A stretch of DNA of 64,000 nt, taken from CAVSKL01 sp963728475 [NCBI: Candidatus Eiseniibacteriota bacterium]. Its GTDB lineage: Bacteria; Eisenbacteria; RBG-16-71-46; JABDJR01. Position 1 is the first letter of the stretch. Each line of letters starts with the position of its first letter. A program made the position numbers and the translations under genes. Positions 36,595 to 45,734 of this stretch are shown here, piece by piece. The stretch spans positions 682,001-746,000 of the forward strand of contig CAVSKL010000001.1 of the NCBI GenBank assembly GCA_963728475.1, given 5' to 3'. Under the pieces are notes generated by a model, which was given only the letters and a program-made list of their open reading frames with translations, searched no databases and was not told where the DNA came from.

Positions 36595-37587
36595 TTACCT
36601 CGCCCCCGGGCGATCCCGCTCCGAGGCCTCGGTCCGCGCCTCCGGCCCGGCCCCGATGTCCGCGAGGCGGCCGTCCCGCTCCCCGTTCAAGGACTCGATC
36701 CCGGTGGGCGAGAAATGGAGCAGCTCCATGGCCCGGAGCGCCTTCTTGTATCCGTCCAGGTTCCGGTCCACCCGCGCCACCGCGTCCGGCGACAGGTTGG
36801 CCGCGGCCTGGGCCAGCTTGGCCACGCCGTTCTCGTAGAACCGCCAGGCCACGTGGGCGAGGTCGTTCATCATCTCGTGGAACTCGCGTGGGGCCTGGCT
36901 CAGCCGGCGCATGCCCAGGAGCGGCTCCACTCCCAGCCGGTGCCGCCCCAGCACGTCCTCGGGAAGGCTGGTTCGCCGGGGAGTCCACCAGTCGAGCTCG
37001 CGGAACACGTCCAGGAGCTTGCGCACGATGAACGCGAACACCCCGGGGTCGTGGGCCAGCTCCTCCACGTTGAGGTCGTCGGGGACGCAGTAGCGGCGCG
37101 CCCCGGTCCGCGCCACCAGCACCCGGAGGAAGATCCAGGCCTGCGCCCCGCCCAGGAGCCGCGCCCGGGTCACGAAGGCGGCGAGATCGGGCACCGGTTC
37201 CCCGAGCGCGATGGCGCGAAGGCCCTCTTCCAGCCGGAGCCACGGGGTCATGGGAAGGCCGAAACGGGCCATGGCGTCGGCGAGGGCGGTCTGTTCGGGG
37301 TCCCGGGGGTCGGGCTGGCCCAGGTGGCAGAGGCGCGCGCGGTCCCGCCAGTCGCGCAAGAGGTAGCGGGATTGCTCGGATGAGGACGCGGCTCCCACCG
37401 GGGCGGGGAGGCAGGCCGGCCCGCGCATCCGCACCGAGAGGTAGGCGGCGCAGAAGGCCCGGCGGCGGTGCGGATCATCAAGGCGCCGGGCGGCATTCAG
37501 GAAGGGCGTGCGCAACCCGGCCAGCCGCTCCTCGCAGGCGTGATAGGCGGACTCCACCTCGGGCGTGAACTCCAGGCGTGGCGTCAC
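36595..37587 (-). CDS. Squalene/phytoene-synthase-like protein without clear Asp-rich motifs
   Basis: 330 residues from GTG 37587 with GGAGG 8 bases upstream. TPFLNAARRLDDPHRRRAFCAAYLSVRM aligns with the first conserved helix of trans-isoprenyl diphosphate synthases (HH), and YCVPDDLNVEELAHDPGVFAFIVRKLLDVFRELD...LPEDVLG with the second region. However, the usual DxxxD in both helices is missing: the first reads SVRMRG, the second VFRELDWW. It may use another substrate or be inactive. The family call rests on helix order and a few motifs only. Confidence 0.5.
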   Translation of the reverse strand: MTPRLEFTPEVESAYHACEERLAGLRTPFLNAARRLDDPHRRRAFCAAYLSVRMRGPACLPAPVGAASSSEQSRYLLRDWRDRARLCHLGQPDPRDPEQTALADAMARFGLPMTPWLRLEEGLRAIALGEPVPDLAAFVTRARLLGGAQAWIFLRVLVARTGARRYCVPDDLNVEELAHDPGVFAFIVRKLLDVFRELDWWTPRRTSLPEDVLGRHRLGVEPLLGMRRLSQAPREFHEMMNDLAHVAWRFYENGVAKLAQAAANLSPDAVARVDRNLDGYKKALRAMELLHFSPTGIESLNGERDGRLADIGAGPEARTEASERDRPGAR

Positions 37588-37743
37588 GTCACGACCCTCC
37601 CCCCGGCAGCCCGTTGAAGGACCGGATCCGGCCGGGACCGGATTTTCCACGCGTCGCTCGTCCGGCCGCATTATGGAGCAGGGACCGGCCGGGCGCAACG
37701 ACGCCGGTCAACCCGGAGCCGGCCGGTCGGAAATCGACCGCGC

Positions 37744-38364
37744 CTATTGGAAGGGGGCGGGGTCGCCCTTGCCCACCCGGAGCACCGCCGGGACCGGGCC
37801 GGTGAGATCCACCACCGTGGTCGGCACCGATTCGCCGGGGCCGCCGTCGATGATCAGGTCCACCACCGCGTCCAGGGCGTTGGCGATGGCCACCGGATCG
37901 GTCATGGGACCCTCGCCGCCGGGAAGGATCAGCGAAGAGGTCATCATCGGCGCGTCCAGCTCCGCCAGGAGCGCCAGCGCGATGGGGTGATCGGGCACCC
38001 GCATCCCCACCGTCTTGCGTTTGGGATCGAGGAGCCGCCGCGGCACTTCCTTGGTGGCGGGGAGGACGAACGCATAGGGCCCGGGGGTGTGGGCCTTGAG
38101 CAACCGGAAGACCGGGGTGTCGAAGCGGGCGTAGGTGGCGGATTCCGAGAGATCGCGGCAGACCAGGGTGAAGCGGTGTTCGGGCGGAATCCCCCGGATC
38201 CGCGAAACCCGTTCCATGGCGCTCTTCTCCCCCACTGCGCACCCCAGGGCGTAGCAGGTATCGGTCGGGTAGACGATCACCCCCCCTTCCCGCACCGCCT
38301 CCGCGGCCCGGCGGATGAGCCGCGGTTGGGGGCTCCGGGGATGGATCTCCAGGTATTCGGCCAT
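37744..38364 (-). CDS. YciO/Sua5 family threonylcarbamoyl-AMP synthase-like protein
   Basis: 206 residues. RAAEAVREGGVIVYPTDTCYALGCAVGEKSAMERVSRIRGIPPEHRFTLVCRDL is the conserved YrdC N-terminus (KR-like ligand loop at HRF), followed by TPGPYAFVLPATKEVPRRLLDPKRKTVGMRVPDHPI and MTSSLILPGGEGPMTDP. The length fits YciO (no Sua5 C-domain). YrdC/Sua5 make the t6A37 precursor; YciO paralogues act more weakly. Confidence 0.92.
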   Translation of the reverse strand: MAEYLEIHPRSPQPRLIRRAAEAVREGGVIVYPTDTCYALGCAVGEKSAMERVSRIRGIPPEHRFTLVCRDLSESATYARFDTPVFRLLKAHTPGPYAFVLPATKEVPRRLLDPKRKTVGMRVPDHPIALALLAELDAPMMTSSLILPGGEGPMTDPVAIANALDAVVDLIIDGGPGESVPTTVVDLTGPVPAVLRVGKGDPAPFQ

Positions 38365-38381
38365 GGTTCGCGCGCGCTCCG

Positions 38382-39428
38382 TCAGCCCTTGCCCGCCCGG
38401 AAGAGCAGCACCCAGGTCACGTCCACCGCGGCGTGGGTGAGGGCGGAAACCGTGATTCTACGGCTTCGTCGCCACACCCAGCCATAGGCCAGCCCCGCCC
38501 CCAAAGCCAGGATCGCGTAGCGCCAGTTGGGGAAGGGGCCGTTGTCCAGGTGGCTGAGGCCGAAGATCGCCGCCGAGATCCCCAGCGACCATGCGTCCGC
38601 CCGGGGCCCCGGCCAGCGCTTCTCGACCGCGTTCTGGATGAGCCCCCGATAGAGAAGCTCTTCCGGCACCGCCACCAGGAAATAGATGCTGAGCAGGCTC
38701 TGGAACCAGGCCGACGGCTCGAACGGGCGCGGTCCGTACCGCAGGAAACCGAGGGCGAGCCCCGCCGGCACCGCCGCCGCGGCGAAGACCGCGTAGGCGA
38801 GCCCGGCCCGGGCGAGATCGGCGCGGTGGAAGCGGAAGGTGAACCCCAGGTCCCGGACCGGGGCGATGACCACGAAGAGCGCCAGCGCCAGGTCCAGGAC
38901 CAGGAGCCGGGTCACGTCGAGCCCGCCCGGGCCCGCGGGGAGGTTCAGGCCGCGGATCCAGCCGAACTCCAGGGGAAGCCAGAGGAGCGCCAAGGTGAGG
39001 GCCAGCCGCTTTCCCGCGAGGAGCGGATCGCCCCGGCGGTTCCAGATCGCGAGCGGGAGGAGGCCGTAGACCACCGTCCGTGCCGCTCCCGCGGCGGGGA
39101 GGGCCCCCCGGGACGCGGCATAGGCCGCGTAGAGCCCAACCGCTACAATCCAGGCCGCGCCGGCGCGGATGAAGACGCGCGGGCCGGCCGCGGCGGAGAG
39201 CGCCTCGGTCCACCGCGTCACGCTGAACCCGGGATAGAGGATGAAGAAGAGCGCGAACAAAGCGGACGGGACGGCCAACCCCCAGCCCGAGGCTCCCCGC
39301 CCCGACGCGAAGGCGGCGAAGGCCGCCGTCGCCAGCGCGGAGAGGGCGGCGGCGATCGCGGCCTCGCGCCCCTGGAGGCGGTTCTTCCTCCTCCACCCCT
39401 GGGTCTCGCCGGCGGTGTTCGCGGCCAT
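38382..39428 (-). CDS. CPBP family intramembrane metalloprotease (canonical)
   Basis: 348 residues from ATG 39428, GAGG 6 bases upstream. Eight or so membrane helices. AVPEELLYRGLIQNAVEKR supplies the EExxxR motif, FGLSHLDNGPFPNWRYAIL the His motif, and LTHAAVDVTWVLLF the final His/Asn-like motif, as in Rce1/CPBP glutamic proteases. Starts head to head with the plus-strand CPBP gene. Confidence 0.88.
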   Translation of the reverse strand: MAANTAGETQGWRRKNRLQGREAAIAAALSALATAAFAAFASGRGASGWGLAVPSALFALFFILYPGFSVTRWTEALSAAAGPRVFIRAGAAWIVAVGLYAAYAASRGALPAAGAARTVVYGLLPLAIWNRRGDPLLAGKRLALTLALLWLPLEFGWIRGLNLPAGPGGLDVTRLLVLDLALALFVVIAPVRDLGFTFRFHRADLARAGLAYAVFAAAAVPAGLALGFLRYGPRPFEPSAWFQSLLSIYFLVAVPEELLYRGLIQNAVEKRWPGPRADAWSLGISAAIFGLSHLDNGPFPNWRYAILALGAGLAYGWVWRRSRRITVSALTHAAVDVTWVLLFRAGKG

Positions 39429-40017
39429 GGTCTTCCTCTACCTCTGGGTGGTGGCGCCCGTCTACTCGGTGCCCCTCTCGGCGGCGTGGCTCCTCCCCAC
39501 CATCGCGATCCCGTTCCTCTCCACCGCCGTCCACAAGGATACCCCCCGCGCGATCGGCCTCCGCCTGGACACGCTTCCGCGGAGCGCGGTGGAGGTGGGG
39601 ATCGCCACCCTGGTGGGATTCGGGCTGGTGCTCGGGCTGAGCGCGGCCTCGGGCCACGGCTTCCGGCTCTCCGGGCGGTTCTTCGAGCGCGCGGCGACCT
39701 ACCCTTTCTGGGGGCTCGTCCAGGAGTACGCGCTCCAGGCGTTCGTCTTCCGCCGGCTCCTCGAGAGCTGGGGGCGGCCGGGGTGGGCGGCGCTGGGGGC
39801 CTCGGCGCTCTTCGCGGCGCTCCACCTCCCCAACCCGGTGCTCTCGATCGCGACGCTGGGGGGCGGGTACGTCTGGTGCCGGCTCTACCACCGGCATCCG
39901 AACCTGCTCACCCTGGCGGTCTCGCACGGATGGCTGGCGGTCCTGATCCAGACCGCGCTCCCCGGCGCGTGGCACCACGGGCTCCGGGTGGGGATGGGAT
40001 TCTACAACTGGCGGTGA
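39427..40017 (+). CDS. CPBP family intramembrane protease-like protein (variant motif)
   Basis: 196 residues from ATG 39427; the frame is open to 39241, and GTG 39415 is another option, so the start is uncertain. Helices include FLYLWVVAPVYSV and IATLVGFGLVLGLSAASG. The active-site helix reads LVQEYALQAFVFRRLLE where EExxxR is expected, followed by ALFAALHLPNPVLSIATLGGGYVWCRLYHRH and LAVSHGWLAVL. So one Glu is Gln and the Arg is displaced. Likely a CPBP homologue with altered chemistry. Its ATG overlaps that of the minus-strand CPBP gene. Confidence 0.7.
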   Translation: MVFLYLWVVAPVYSVPLSAAWLLPTIAIPFLSTAVHKDTPRAIGLRLDTLPRSAVEVGIATLVGFGLVLGLSAASGHGFRLSGRFFERAATYPFWGLVQEYALQAFVFRRLLESWGRPGWAALGASALFAALHLPNPVLSIATLGGGYVWCRLYHRHPNLLTLAVSHGWLAVLIQTALPGAWHHGLRVGMGFYNWR

Positions 40018-40066
40018 TCCGGGAGCGGGGGGCGGCGCGCTCACCGCACTGCAACGGTCCGCGGGG

Positions 40067-40849
40067 TCAGTGCGAGGCGCAGGTCCGCCCCGGCTCGAAC
40101 CGGGTGAACGCCTCCACCGCCACCGCCAGGCTGTCGGAGCCGGGTTCGGGGCGGGGCCGGGGCACGAAGCGCCCCCGGACCGAGGCCCAGAGAGGCTCCC
40201 CCGGGGCGGAGATGGCGCGGGCGTAGGCGCGCTCCATCCCCCGGAGGGCGCCGCCCCCCACCACCGGGAACTCCCGCCCGGTCACGCACTCGGTGAACCA
40301 GCCGCGGTCCCCGGCGTAGGCGTACATGCCGGTGAGGCTCACCGCATGCCGGATGGGCGCGGCGCGGCCGGTGCGGACCAGGCCGGGCCCAAGCCGCGAG
40401 GGAATGGGGTTCCCCTCCCCGTCGAGCATGCGGAGCGAATCCGGCGCCGGCCATGCGAACCGGCGTGCGGTCCCGGTCCCGGGATGGAGAGCCAGGGTGC
40501 GCCCGATGCGCTCCCACCCCCCGAAGTCCACGGTGGTGTCGTTCACGCCGTCCCGGGCCTCCAGGTACACCCAGCGGAAGAGGTAGGTGCCGTCCCGGCG
40601 CAGGGTGAGGGTGGCCTCGATTCCGGGGCAGTCGGCGCAGGGGAGCCGGCCGGCGAAGGTCCCCGGCTCCCGCGCGGCCCCCTCCGAGGCCTCGGAGACG
40701 GCGGCGGTGGTGGAGTCGGCGGGCACGGCCCGCTCCGAACCGGTCCGGTCGGCGCATCCGGAGGCGGCCAGCGCCAGGAGCGCGGCAACCCCCAAAGCGG
40801 CGGCGCGCAGGCCGGCGGCGAGGCGCGCGCCGCCCGGGAGGAAGGTCAT
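40067..40849 (-). CDS. NlpE-like lipoprotein
   Basis: 260 residues from ATG 40849, which overlaps the upstream stop as ATGA. Lipobox ASGC near residue 32. AGRLPCADCPGIEATLTLRRDGTYLFRWVYLE is the NlpE N-domain with its CxxC. The rest (AVSLTGMYAYAGDRGWFTECVTGREFPV) is a second beta domain typical of NlpE. In E. coli NlpE senses envelope and copper stress. Confidence 0.85.
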   Translation of the reverse strand: MTFLPGGARLAAGLRAAALGVAALLALAASGCADRTGSERAVPADSTTAAVSEASEGAAREPGTFAGRLPCADCPGIEATLTLRRDGTYLFRWVYLEARDGVNDTTVDFGGWERIGRTLALHPGTGTARRFAWPAPDSLRMLDGEGNPIPSRLGPGLVRTGRAAPIRHAVSLTGMYAYAGDRGWFTECVTGREFPVVGGGALRGMERAYARAISAPGEPLWASVRGRFVPRPRPEPGSDSLAVAVEAFTRFEPGRTCASH

Positions 40850-41625
40850 CGCGGGAAGGGTCCGAGATGGCCGCCGGCCACCTGGAAGTCGCGGGCCAGG
40901 TCGTGGTCCCAGTAGTAGGGGGCGCCGGGGATGGAGTCGGGATCGGCCCCGCTCAGGAGCTTCCGGATCACCTCCAGGTCGCGGCCGGCCCCGCGGTCGA
41001 TGGGGAGCGCGGTGCCGTCGCTGGCGATGATGAGGAGTTCCGGAGGGGGCTTCCACCCGGCCAGCCCCTCGAGCATGCTCCGGAATCCGGCGAGCTGGGG
41101 CGGCGGGGGCATGGGCCGGTTGAGCTGCTCCACCATGCGCGGGAAGTCCAGGTAGACCCCGGCCTGGTTGGCGCCGGTCCAGATGAGCGAGCAGGTCTGG
41201 CTCCCCCTGCGGATCACCGTGTCCACCAGGGCGGAGCGGCGAAGGGTCTCGATGCAGGCGTCGATCCCCACGTCGTGGTACTGGAGAAGCACGGCATGGA
41301 TCAGGCTGTCCCGGGCCGCCAGGACCGGCGGGACCTCGGGCGGGTCGCGCAGGTCGGTGGGGCGGAACCGCGGCGGCCCGGCCCCGCGGTAGATGAACGC
41401 CCCCTGGGCCGCGTATTTCTTGAAGAGCGGATAGCCGTTCAGGAGCACCGAGTCGCCGGCGGCCTCGACCACCAGGCTGTCGCCGGGGAACCGGTGTCCG
41501 GCGATCCAGATGCTCTTGGCGTGGACGACCACCGTGTCCGGGCGGGCCGGGGCGGCGGAGACCCACGGCGCCGCACTCGCCGCCAGAAGCCCTCCCGCCA
41601 CCAGAAGTCGTCTCACTGCGCGCAT
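40846..41625 (-). CDS. Exported protein of unknown function
   Basis: 259 residues from ATG 41625 with GGAGG 10 bases upstream. Signal peptide MRAVRRLLVAGGLLAASAAPWVSAAPA. The mature part includes DTVVVHAKSIWIAGHRFPGDSLVVEAAGDSVLLNGYPL, then Cys residues in DACIETLRR and SQTCSLIWTG. I do not recognise the family. Co-transcribed with the NlpE-like gene. Confidence 0.7.
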   Translation of the reverse strand: MRAVRRLLVAGGLLAASAAPWVSAAPARPDTVVVHAKSIWIAGHRFPGDSLVVEAAGDSVLLNGYPLFKKYAAQGAFIYRGAGPPRFRPTDLRDPPEVPPVLAARDSLIHAVLLQYHDVGIDACIETLRRSALVDTVIRRGSQTCSLIWTGANQAGVYLDFPRMVEQLNRPMPPPPQLAGFRSMLEGLAGWKPPPELLIIASDGTALPIDRGAGRDLEVIRKLLSGADPDSIPGAPYYWDHDLARDFQVAGGHLGPFPR

Positions 41626-41676
41626 GATGCCCGTCCCTCCCGGCCGGCCCCGGCGCCGGCTGCGGGCGAGTATACG

Positions 41677-41797
41677 CGCCCGGCGGCGCTCCTGGACCCG
41701 CGCCCGGCGGCGCTCCTGGACCCGGGTCCGGCGGCGGCTCCTGGACCCGGTCCGGCAACGGCTCCTGAGCCCCGGTCCGGCGGCGGCCCCGAGCCCG
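41677..41797. repeat. Tandem repeat, 24-base period, about five units
   Basis: Units begin at 41677, 41701, 41725, 41749 and 41774. The first two, CGCCCGGCGGCGCTCCTGGACC plus CG, are identical; the later ones diverge (GGTCCGGCGGCGGCTCC...). The array lies between the start of the exported protein gene and the end of the FG-GAP gene. In frame it would code an Arg-rich 8-residue repeat, but no gene is supported there. Confidence 0.75.
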
Positions 41798-41800
41798 GGG

Positions 41801-43546
41801 CTATTTCGGCGCGATCCCGCTCGAGAAGACGAACATGCGCCCGGAGTGGAACCCGTGGACCCCACTCCAGGCCGAGGTGACGAGGAGGTCCAGGGTACCG
41901 TCGCCGTCCACGTCCCCCATCCCCACCGCGTCGAACCCGAAGGTGTCGCCGGGAACCCGGCAGGTATAGGTCTTGAGCAGGCGGCCGTCGCGGCCTGAGT
42001 AGAGATACGCGCGTCCGCCCGAGACCGCCGCCCCCGCGTACTGCCACGCTCCGATGATGAGATCGGGGGTGCCGTCCCCGTCCACGTCGCCGGCGGCGGC
42101 GGGGCCGATCCCGAACCCCTCGCCCGCGGTCTCGCCGGTCAGCGCGTAGAGGAGCTTGCCCGTCCGGCCCGACAGCAGGTACACGCGCCCGGTGGAGCGC
42201 CCCAGGGCCGCGTTCGACCAGTCCGAGGCATAGACGTCGGGCACGCCGTCCCCGTCCAGGTCGCCGGGCACCGAGAGGAACATGCCGCCCAGGGCGTTAC
42301 CGGTGGAGTCGGCGTCGAGGGTGAACGCGGGTCGGCCGGTGAGGCCGTCGTAGACGTAGACCCGCCCGGCGTGGCGCGGGCCCGCCGCCGGAGCGCCCAC
42401 CACCAGGAAGGCGTGGCCGGGGTCGGCGTAGCCGGTGACCGCGCTCCCGAACCCGTCGCCGGGCGCCTCGCCGGTCAACGTGAGGAGCACGCTTCCGTCC
42501 TTGCCGGAGTAGACGTAGGCGCGCCCCGCGCCCTTGCCGCCGGCGTCGTTGGCGGGGGCGCCCACCACCACGTCGTCGTAGCCGTCCCGATTCTGGTCTC
42601 CGGCGTGCGAGGCATGGCGGCCGAACTCGTCGGTGGAGTCCTCGGCGGTGAGGGTCAGGAGCACGTGGCCGTCGGTCCCCGAGTAGACGTAGGCATGACC
42701 CGAGCCGGGGGCGCTCGCGATCACGTCGGGAACGCCGTCCCTGTCGGTATCGCCCGCGCCCTCGACCCCGGTCCCCAGCTCGTCGCCGGGCTTCCCGTCC
42801 ACGGACCAGAGCAGCGCGCCGGTGCGGGTGGAGTACACGAACACGCTCCCGGCCTTCAGCCCGCCCACGTCCTCGCTGGGAGCGGAGGTCACCACGTCGG
42901 GCACGCCGTCCCCGTCCACGTCGCCCGCGTCGCGGGCGATCCATCCGAACTGCCCGCCCAGGGAGTCGCCCTGCCACTCGCGAAGGATCTTCACCGGTTC
43001 CACGAAGGGATCGGCGAAGCTCTCGGGGGCGGGGAGGAGCGCGGCGAACCGGGGATCGCCCGCGAGCCCCTTGAGGTCGGGGTCGGTCTGGATCTGGGTC
43101 ATGTCCAGCTTGCCGGTCTCCCGGGCCCGGCCGAGCCAGAGGAAGGCCTGGTTCGGCTCCCCCTTGATCGCGTAAAGGCAGCCGATGTTGTAGAGGACCG
43201 GCGCGGAGCCCGGCTCCAGCTCCAGCGACCGCTCTTGGGCGGCCAGCGCGCGATCGTAGTGCTTGGTGCGCTGGGCGGCGATCCCGAGGATCCGCCAGGC
43301 GCGGGCGTTGTCGGGCTCGCGATTCACCACCTGCTCCAGGATCCGCTCGGCGGCGGCGGGGTCGCCGTTCATGAGCTTCCCGACCGCGGCCCCCACCGTG
43401 GCCGAATCGGGACCGGCCTGGGCATAGGCGGTCCCGCCGGCCGGGGCCAGGACGGGGGCGGCGGCCAGGGCGGCGCCGGCGAGCAGCGCTGCCACCAGGC
43501 CGGCCGCGAGAGGACCGGGGACGGACATTGCTCTGCGCACGAACAT
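41801..43546 (-). CDS. Secreted TPR + FG-GAP (integrin-type propeller) repeat protein
   Basis: 581 residues; GGAGGA 6 bases before ATG 43546. Signal peptide, then TPR-like helices (AAAERILEQVVNREPDNARAWRILGIAA, YDRALAAQERSLELEPGSAPVLYNIGCL). From residue 195 at least five FG-GAP repeats follow, with Ca2+-binding loops such as DVDGDGVPDVV, DTDRDGVPDVI, DQNRDGYDDVV, DLDGDGVPDVY and DVDGDGTPDLI. A predicted extracellular beta-propeller for adhesion or carbohydrate contact. Confidence 0.88.
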   Translation of the reverse strand: MFVRRAMSVPGPLAAGLVAALLAGAALAAAPVLAPAGGTAYAQAGPDSATVGAAVGKLMNGDPAAAERILEQVVNREPDNARAWRILGIAAQRTKHYDRALAAQERSLELEPGSAPVLYNIGCLYAIKGEPNQAFLWLGRARETGKLDMTQIQTDPDLKGLAGDPRFAALLPAPESFADPFVEPVKILREWQGDSLGGQFGWIARDAGDVDGDGVPDVVTSAPSEDVGGLKAGSVFVYSTRTGALLWSVDGKPGDELGTGVEGAGDTDRDGVPDVIASAPGSGHAYVYSGTDGHVLLTLTAEDSTDEFGRHASHAGDQNRDGYDDVVVGAPANDAGGKGAGRAYVYSGKDGSVLLTLTGEAPGDGFGSAVTGYADPGHAFLVVGAPAAGPRHAGRVYVYDGLTGRPAFTLDADSTGNALGGMFLSVPGDLDGDGVPDVYASDWSNAALGRSTGRVYLLSGRTGKLLYALTGETAGEGFGIGPAAAGDVDGDGTPDLIIGAWQYAGAAVSGGRAYLYSGRDGRLLKTYTCRVPGDTFGFDAVGMGDVDGDGTLDLLVTSAWSGVHGFHSGRMFVFSSGIAPK

Positions 43547-43766
43547 GGTGTTCCTCCGGGCGCGAACGGCGTGCCCTCGCCGGGCGCTCGCTCGCGTATG
43601 GGGCTTGTCACAAGGAGGCCTGTCGCTACCGGACCGAGGGAGTTGCCGGCGAACGAACCGAGGAGGCTGAGGGGTGACGGCGAACGCGGGATGCTCGACC
43701 GGCCCCGGGTCCGCGAGGACCGGCCCGAGGCCTCGGCAGATCCTAGCACACGGCGGCGGGCCAGGA

Positions 43767-44972
43767 TCAGCCCCCGCAGTTCTCGCGCCAACCGGAAAGC
43801 CGCGACCAGCGCCGCTTGGTCATGGGGTCGGCGGACGCCGCCGCTTCTTCCCGCCAGATCGCTTCCAACCGTTCGGGGGGGACGTCGCGTTCGTCGGTGA
43901 AGGGGTTCCTCGCGGCGACCGCGGCCCGGGACGTGGAGTCGGGGGCGTACTCGGCGAGCGGAATCAAGTCCACCAGCCGGAGGCTTTCCACCGGTCCGGT
44001 CCAGACGTAGCCGTCGGTATAGCCGGCGAAGCGGAGCCCGGGGTGGCCGTGGACGTAATAGCACGAGTCGGAGAAGGCCAGGTCCGCGAAGGGGGAGCCC
44101 ACCACGTCGAAACCTACGGGTCTTCCGCCCGCGGCCGTCGCGGCGCAATCCACCGCCCCCGCGAGCGGCAGGCAGTAGTCCGGGGTCTCGGTCGAGCCGC
44201 ACCAGAGCGGCTTGTGGAGAGCGACCAGGAACACGCGATCCCCCAGGCGCCGGCAGAGCCGGTTCCCCATCCGGTCCACGTAGTCCATGGCGTTGCCCCG
44301 GAGGTCCAGCTCGGCCTGGTAGTAGCGGGTGAACGCGTGGTGCATGCCGCAGTAGACCAGGACGCGGGAGCGCTCGGCCAGCCGGGCCAGCACCCGGTCG
44401 GCCATGAAGGCGTCGTAATCGATCCCTCGCGCGCGGAAGTCGAGGGGCGGCCCCAGGGCGAGCACGCGCACCCTCTTCTTGCCGGTCGCGTCGCGGTTGA
44501 ACCGCCATGCCGCGTGCAAGAGGTCGCGGTACTGCACGTAGGGCCACTCCATGGCTCGCATCATTCGGGTGGCGGCGGCCGCGTCCCACTCCCGAGCGGC
44601 GACCAGGCTGTCGATCGCGTCCTGTTCGGAGGCGGGGAGGATCTCCATGGCCAGGGTCGCGCCGCGGGCGCCGAGCGCGGGGACGAGCGACGCCACCAGC
44701 TCGGCGTCCTGGGCGATCCAGTGGGCTTCGCCCAGGATCACCACCGGATGGGCGTCGAGCTTCGACGCCACGTAGGCCGCGGGGTCCCGGCCCTGGTCCC
44801 GGAGATACGCTTCCGGGGGCTCGGAGGCGGGGGCCGGACCCGGAGCGAAGAGAAGCGCGGCGACCGCCGCCACGGGAAGCGTCCCTGCGGCGAGACGCGA
44901 ACCCGGAAAGGGGCGCGCCGGGCCCGCGAGACGGCGCTTGCGGGATGCGCGGGTCGAAGTCGGCGGCTTCAA
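43767..44972 (-). CDS. ChaN/Tiki-like haem-binding uptake protein
   Basis: 401 residues from TTG 44972, overlapping the upstream stop as TTGA. Signal-like hydrophobic stretch (TLPVAAVAALLFAPGPAPASE). AHPVVILGEAHWIAQDAELVASLVPALGARGATLAMEILPASEQ matches the ChaN/Tiki (EreA-like) superfamily, with the paired Glu-His motif GEAH. Additional conserved pieces are VLVYCGMHHAFTRYY and RLGDRVFLVALHKPLWCGSTETPDY. ChaN-type proteins bind haem or cleave esters/peptides; role here not settled. Confidence 0.65.
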   Translation of the reverse strand: MKPPTSTRASRKRRLAGPARPFPGSRLAAGTLPVAAVAALLFAPGPAPASEPPEAYLRDQGRDPAAYVASKLDAHPVVILGEAHWIAQDAELVASLVPALGARGATLAMEILPASEQDAIDSLVAAREWDAAAATRMMRAMEWPYVQYRDLLHAAWRFNRDATGKKRVRVLALGPPLDFRARGIDYDAFMADRVLARLAERSRVLVYCGMHHAFTRYYQAELDLRGNAMDYVDRMGNRLCRRLGDRVFLVALHKPLWCGSTETPDYCLPLAGAVDCAATAAGGRPVGFDVVGSPFADLAFSDSCYYVHGHPGLRFAGYTDGYVWTGPVESLRLVDLIPLAEYAPDSTSRAAVAARNPFTDERDVPPERLEAIWREEAAASADPMTKRRWSRLSGWRENCGG

Positions 44973-45454
44973 CCGCGGCGCGCCGCCTCGATTGCGGCGA
45001 TGTCGATCTTCTTCATCTCCATCATCGCATCGAACGCCCGCTTGGCGACGGCGGGATCGGGATCGGTTACCCCTTGGGTCAGAGCGATCGGGGTGATCTG
45101 CCAGGACAAGCCCCATCTATCCTTGCACCACCCGCACGCGCTCTCCTCGCCGCCGTTGCCGACGATTGCGTTCCAGTAACGATCGGTTTCGGCCTGGTCG
45201 ACGGTGGCGACTTGAAACGAGAATGCCTGGTTGTGCTTGAACTCGGGCCCGCCATTGAGCCCAAGGCAGGGAATTCCCATCACCGTGAACTCGACCGTCA
45301 ACACGTCCCCCTTCTTCCCGGACGGATAGTCTCCTGGCGCGAGATGCACCGCGCCCACGGACGAATCGGGAAAGGTCTCGGCATAAAACCGCGCGGCGTC
45401 CAGGGCGTCGCGATCGTACCAAAGGCAAATCGTATTCTTTGCTTGCTGATCCAT
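44969..45454 (-). CDS. VOC/PhnB-like protein
   Basis: 161 residues from ATG 45454, GGAG 6 bases upstream. KNTICLWYDRDALDAARFYAETFPDSSVGAVH and VMGIPCLGLNGGPEFKHNQAFSFQVATVDQAETDRYWNAIVGNGGEESACGWCKDRWGLSWQ are the PhnB / 3-demethylubiquinone-type VOC pattern. Less GC-rich than its neighbours, which hints at transfer. Function unknown; VOC folds carry out diverse metal-dependent reactions. Confidence 0.85.
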   Translation of the reverse strand: MDQQAKNTICLWYDRDALDAARFYAETFPDSSVGAVHLAPGDYPSGKKGDVLTVEFTVMGIPCLGLNGGPEFKHNQAFSFQVATVDQAETDRYWNAIVGNGGEESACGWCKDRWGLSWQITPIALTQGVTDPDPAVAKRAFDAMMEMKKIDIAAIEAARRG

Positions 45455-45734
45455 GTTCCATCTCCATCGTGATGAGCCGCCCGAGGCGCCGCAAGACGAC
45501 GCGCTCACGGTCCGCGGGCATCGGCCCGGCCGGCACTTTCACCCGGTGGCTCCGCTCCAACCATACCCTCGAGCCGGGCCGGAAGCCCAGGCCGGCCCCG
45601 CCGCCCCGCCGCCGGCACGTCGAGGGCTCCGGCGGTTTATCAACCATGTATCTTATTGCTATTAAATGAAATGCGCTGCTTCCAAGACGTTCCAAAGACG
45701 ACCCCGGAGCGCCGGTGCTCCCCTCGGGCCGGGC

